Of a stretch of DNA of 7,589 nt, positions 6,574 through 7,589 are shown piece after piece (the first letter of the stretch is position 1; the number at the start of each line of letters is the position of its first letter). Below the pieces are notes generated by a model. The model saw only the letters and a list, made by a program, of their open reading frames with translations. It was not told the origin of the DNA and did not search any database. The stretch is from contig RHBP01000079.1 of NCBI GenBank assembly GCA_010030955.1, positions 1 to 7,589 on the forward strand, in the 5' to 3' direction. The position numbers and the translations under genes were made by a program. Origin of the DNA: Synechococcaceae bacterium WBB_10_009 (GTDB lineage Bacteria > Cyanobacteriota > Cyanobacteriia > PCC-6307 > Cyanobiaceae).

Positions 6574-6678
6574 AACCTTGCCTCCACCGTTCCCGTGGCT
6601 GATCCCAGCCCGCTGCCGGAAGCCTGCAACATGCTGTTGCTGTTGCTGCTGCCCCGCCATCGCGGCGCGTTGTTGTGA
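6571..6678 (+). CDS. Possible 35-residue leader-like small ORF upstream of the DUF3067 gene
   Basis: ATG 6571 opens a 35-codon frame whose TGA stop (6676-6678) overlaps the GTG start of the DUF3067 gene (6675-6677) in a GTGA arrangement typical of translational coupling. The product begins MNLASTVPVADPSPLPEACN and continues with Met, six consecutive leucines (21-27), then PRHRGALL. It has no known motif and is too short for a clear signal peptide. No Shine-Dalgarno is visible; an in-frame GTG lies at 6559. It may be a leader that delivers ribosomes to the weak GTG start downstream, or a chance open frame in GC-rich DNA. If transcription starts within the frame, as one weak promoter candidate would imply, the ATG would have little or no leader. 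Confidence 0.3.
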   Translation: MNLASTVPVADPSPLPEACNMLLLLLLPRHRGALL

Positions 6679-7010
6679 GCACCCCCGCCGCTGCGCCCCT
6701 GGCCGCCGCCGAAATCCTGCAGATCCTGCGGCAACGCTGGCAGGCCTCCTACGACCTGCAGTTGATCGTGCGCCGGGGCCGGCTGTATTTGCAGGTGATG
6801 TGGGGCTATCTCGAGCAGCAATCCTTCCCGATGACCGCCGAGCAGTACGGCGCCAAGTTGGAGGAGCTGGCGGCCAACCTCAACGGCCTGGGGGTGGCGG
6901 GCCAGGTGCGCCATTGGCTCAGCACCACCAAGGACAAACCGCGGCTGGGCAAGGCGATGACCCTGCCGCTGGAGCTGCCGGAGGGGCGGGCCAGCGAGTT
7001 TTTGCTGTGA
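6675..7010 (+). CDS. DUF3067 family protein, conserved in oxygenic phototrophs, function unknown
   Basis: A small soluble protein of 111 residues with no signal peptide or membrane span. The core matches the DUF3067 pattern: AAEILQILRQRW (10-21), YDLQLIVRRGRLYLQVMWGY (26-45), LEQQSFPMTAEQYGAKLEEL (46-65), and TTKDKPRLGKAMTLPLEL (84-101). The family is, to my knowledge, largely restricted to cyanobacteria and plastid-bearing organisms and has no established biochemical role. The GTG start at 6675 lacks a Shine-Dalgarno but overlaps the stop of a 35-codon ORF. The gene is divergent from petC and convergent with tatC, only 13 bp from its stop, and no terminator is seen between them. A link to cytochrome b6f or Rieske protein biogenesis is suggested by position only. 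Confidence 0.85.
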   Translation: MSTPAAAPLAAAEILQILRQRWQASYDLQLIVRRGRLYLQVMWGYLEQQSFPMTAEQYGAKLEELAANLNGLGVAGQVRHWLSTTKDKPRLGKAMTLPLELPEGRASEFLL

Positions 7011-7023
7011 GGGGACGGCGGCG

Positions 7024-7589
7024 TCAGGCGCGCTGCACCAGCCGCGCCAGGCCCACCCCCACCAGGTAGAGGGCCGTGATCGCGCCGCTGAGCAGCAGCA
7101 TCGTGATCGGATCGGTGGAGGGGGTGAGCACCGCCCCGGCCAGGGCGGAGGCCACCACCACAAACCGCCAGGCGGAGAGCATGGTCTGGGCCCGCACCAG
7201 CCCGAGGGCCGCCAGCAGCATCTGCAGCACCGGCAGTTGGAAGGCCAGGGCGGTGGCCACCATCAGCAGCAGCACGAAATCGAGGTAGCGCTCGATCGAC
7301 CACAGCGGTTCCACCACATCGGCGCCGTAGCTCACCAGGAAGTTGAGGGCCGCCGGCACCAGGGCCCACCAGGCGAAGGCCAGGCCCGCCAGGAACAGCA
7401 CCGCCGACCCCCCCACCGCCGGCGCCACCAGCCGTTGCTCCCGGCGGGTGAGGCCCGGCAGCACGAAGGCCAGGGCCTCGTAGAGCACGTAGGGCAGGGC
7501 CAGGGTGAGGCCCGCGTAGCCCGCCACCTTCAGCGACACAAACAGGAATTCGCCGGGGGCCAGCTGCAGGAAGTGGATGCCGCGGGCGG
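7024..7589 (-). CDS. tatC: Sec-independent protein translocase TatC, N-terminus outside window
   Basis: Core receptor subunit of the twin-arginine translocase, which moves folded proteins across the thylakoid or cytoplasmic membrane. 187 residues are visible up to the right edge; about 60 N-terminal residues (TM1 and most of the first external loop) are missing. The sequence enters with GIHFLQLAPGEFLFVSLKVA, the typical cyanobacterial/plastid TatC entry to TM2. AFVLPGLTRREQ (frame positions 24-35 counted from codon 7539) keeps the Phe and Glu that bind the twin-arginine signal (E. coli Phe94, Glu103). ALAFQLPVLQ and LTPSTDPITMLLLSG follow in the later membrane segments. The Gln in FQLPV is shared with plastid TatC (Glu170 in E. 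coli), whereas Met replaces the usual Gln after TPSTDPxT. It is convergent with the DUF3067 gene, 13 bp apart. Confidence 0.96.
   Translation of the reverse strand, partial: ARGIHFLQLAPGEFLFVSLKVAGYAGLTLALPYVLYEALAFVLPGLTRREQRLVAPAVGGSAVLFLAGLAFAWWALVPAALNFLVSYGADVVEPLWSIERYLDFVLLLMVATALAFQLPVLQMLLAALGLVRAQTMLSAWRFVVVASALAGAVLTPSTDPITMLLLSGAITALYLVGVGLARLVQRA

Noticed and set aside
6628..6650. CTG/TTG-rich tract as a microsatellite.
   Set aside because: It is short and imperfect, and leucine-rich coding or chance explains it equally well; it is recorded only as part of the small ORF.
6532..6660. N-terminal extension of petC back to 6660 with a run of glutamines.
   Set aside because: The extension is the antisense of the small-ORF Leu codons and does not resemble any Rieske N-terminus. 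ATG 6531 places the twin-arginine motif at the normal distance.

Overview
The window is a very GC-rich piece of a cyanobacterial chromosome. It most resembles the Cyanobium / marine-type Synechococcus group. Cytochrome f and the plastoquinol-oxidising Rieske protein identify an oxygenic phototroph. The high GC, compact gene packing, and neighbours of solanesyltransferase, Ppx, CobM and Lgt fit picocyanobacteria. The lineage is my inference, since no search could be run.

Left part (1-2271): a 4-hydroxybenzoate prenyltransferase (ubiA type, plastoquinone head-group prenylation) runs leftwards off the window. Divergent from it, across about 80 bp, is a two-domain exopolyphosphatase (ppx). The space between them carries a strong GC-rich inverted repeat just before the favoured ppx start.

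Middle part (2246-4158): a RodZ-like membrane protein (cytoplasmic HTH domain, one membrane span, Pro/Lys linker, C-terminal DUF4115-like domain) lies convergent to ppx, and the two coding ends overlap by 26 bp. Upstream of it on the same strand are a tRNA-Val(CAC) gene, a perfect 11-bp tandem duplication, and cobM (precorrin-4 C11-methyltransferase of cobalamin synthesis).

Right part (4155-7589): petC-petA-lgt-cobM form a tight minus-strand run. petA and lgt share one base (TGATG) and lgt and cobM share four (ATGA), so translation is probably coupled. PetC (Rieske) and PetA (cytochrome f) are two large subunits of the cytochrome b6f complex. Lgt attaches diacylglycerol to prolipoproteins. 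Divergent from petC is a small DUF3067-family gene, which may be preceded by and coupled to a 35-codon leader-like ORF. Convergent with that gene is tatC, cut by the right edge.

Functional themes: plastoquinone synthesis (ubiA) and plastoquinol oxidation (petC/petA) both appear, and the Rieske protein has a twin-arginine signal anchor with its likely translocase component (tatC) about 0.5 kb away. I see no mobile element, CRISPR array or phage gene. The window is conserved core genome; the less explained parts are the DUF3067 gene with its leader ORF, a 13-bp palindrome before petC, the hairpin before ppx, and several residue substitutions in otherwise conserved motifs.
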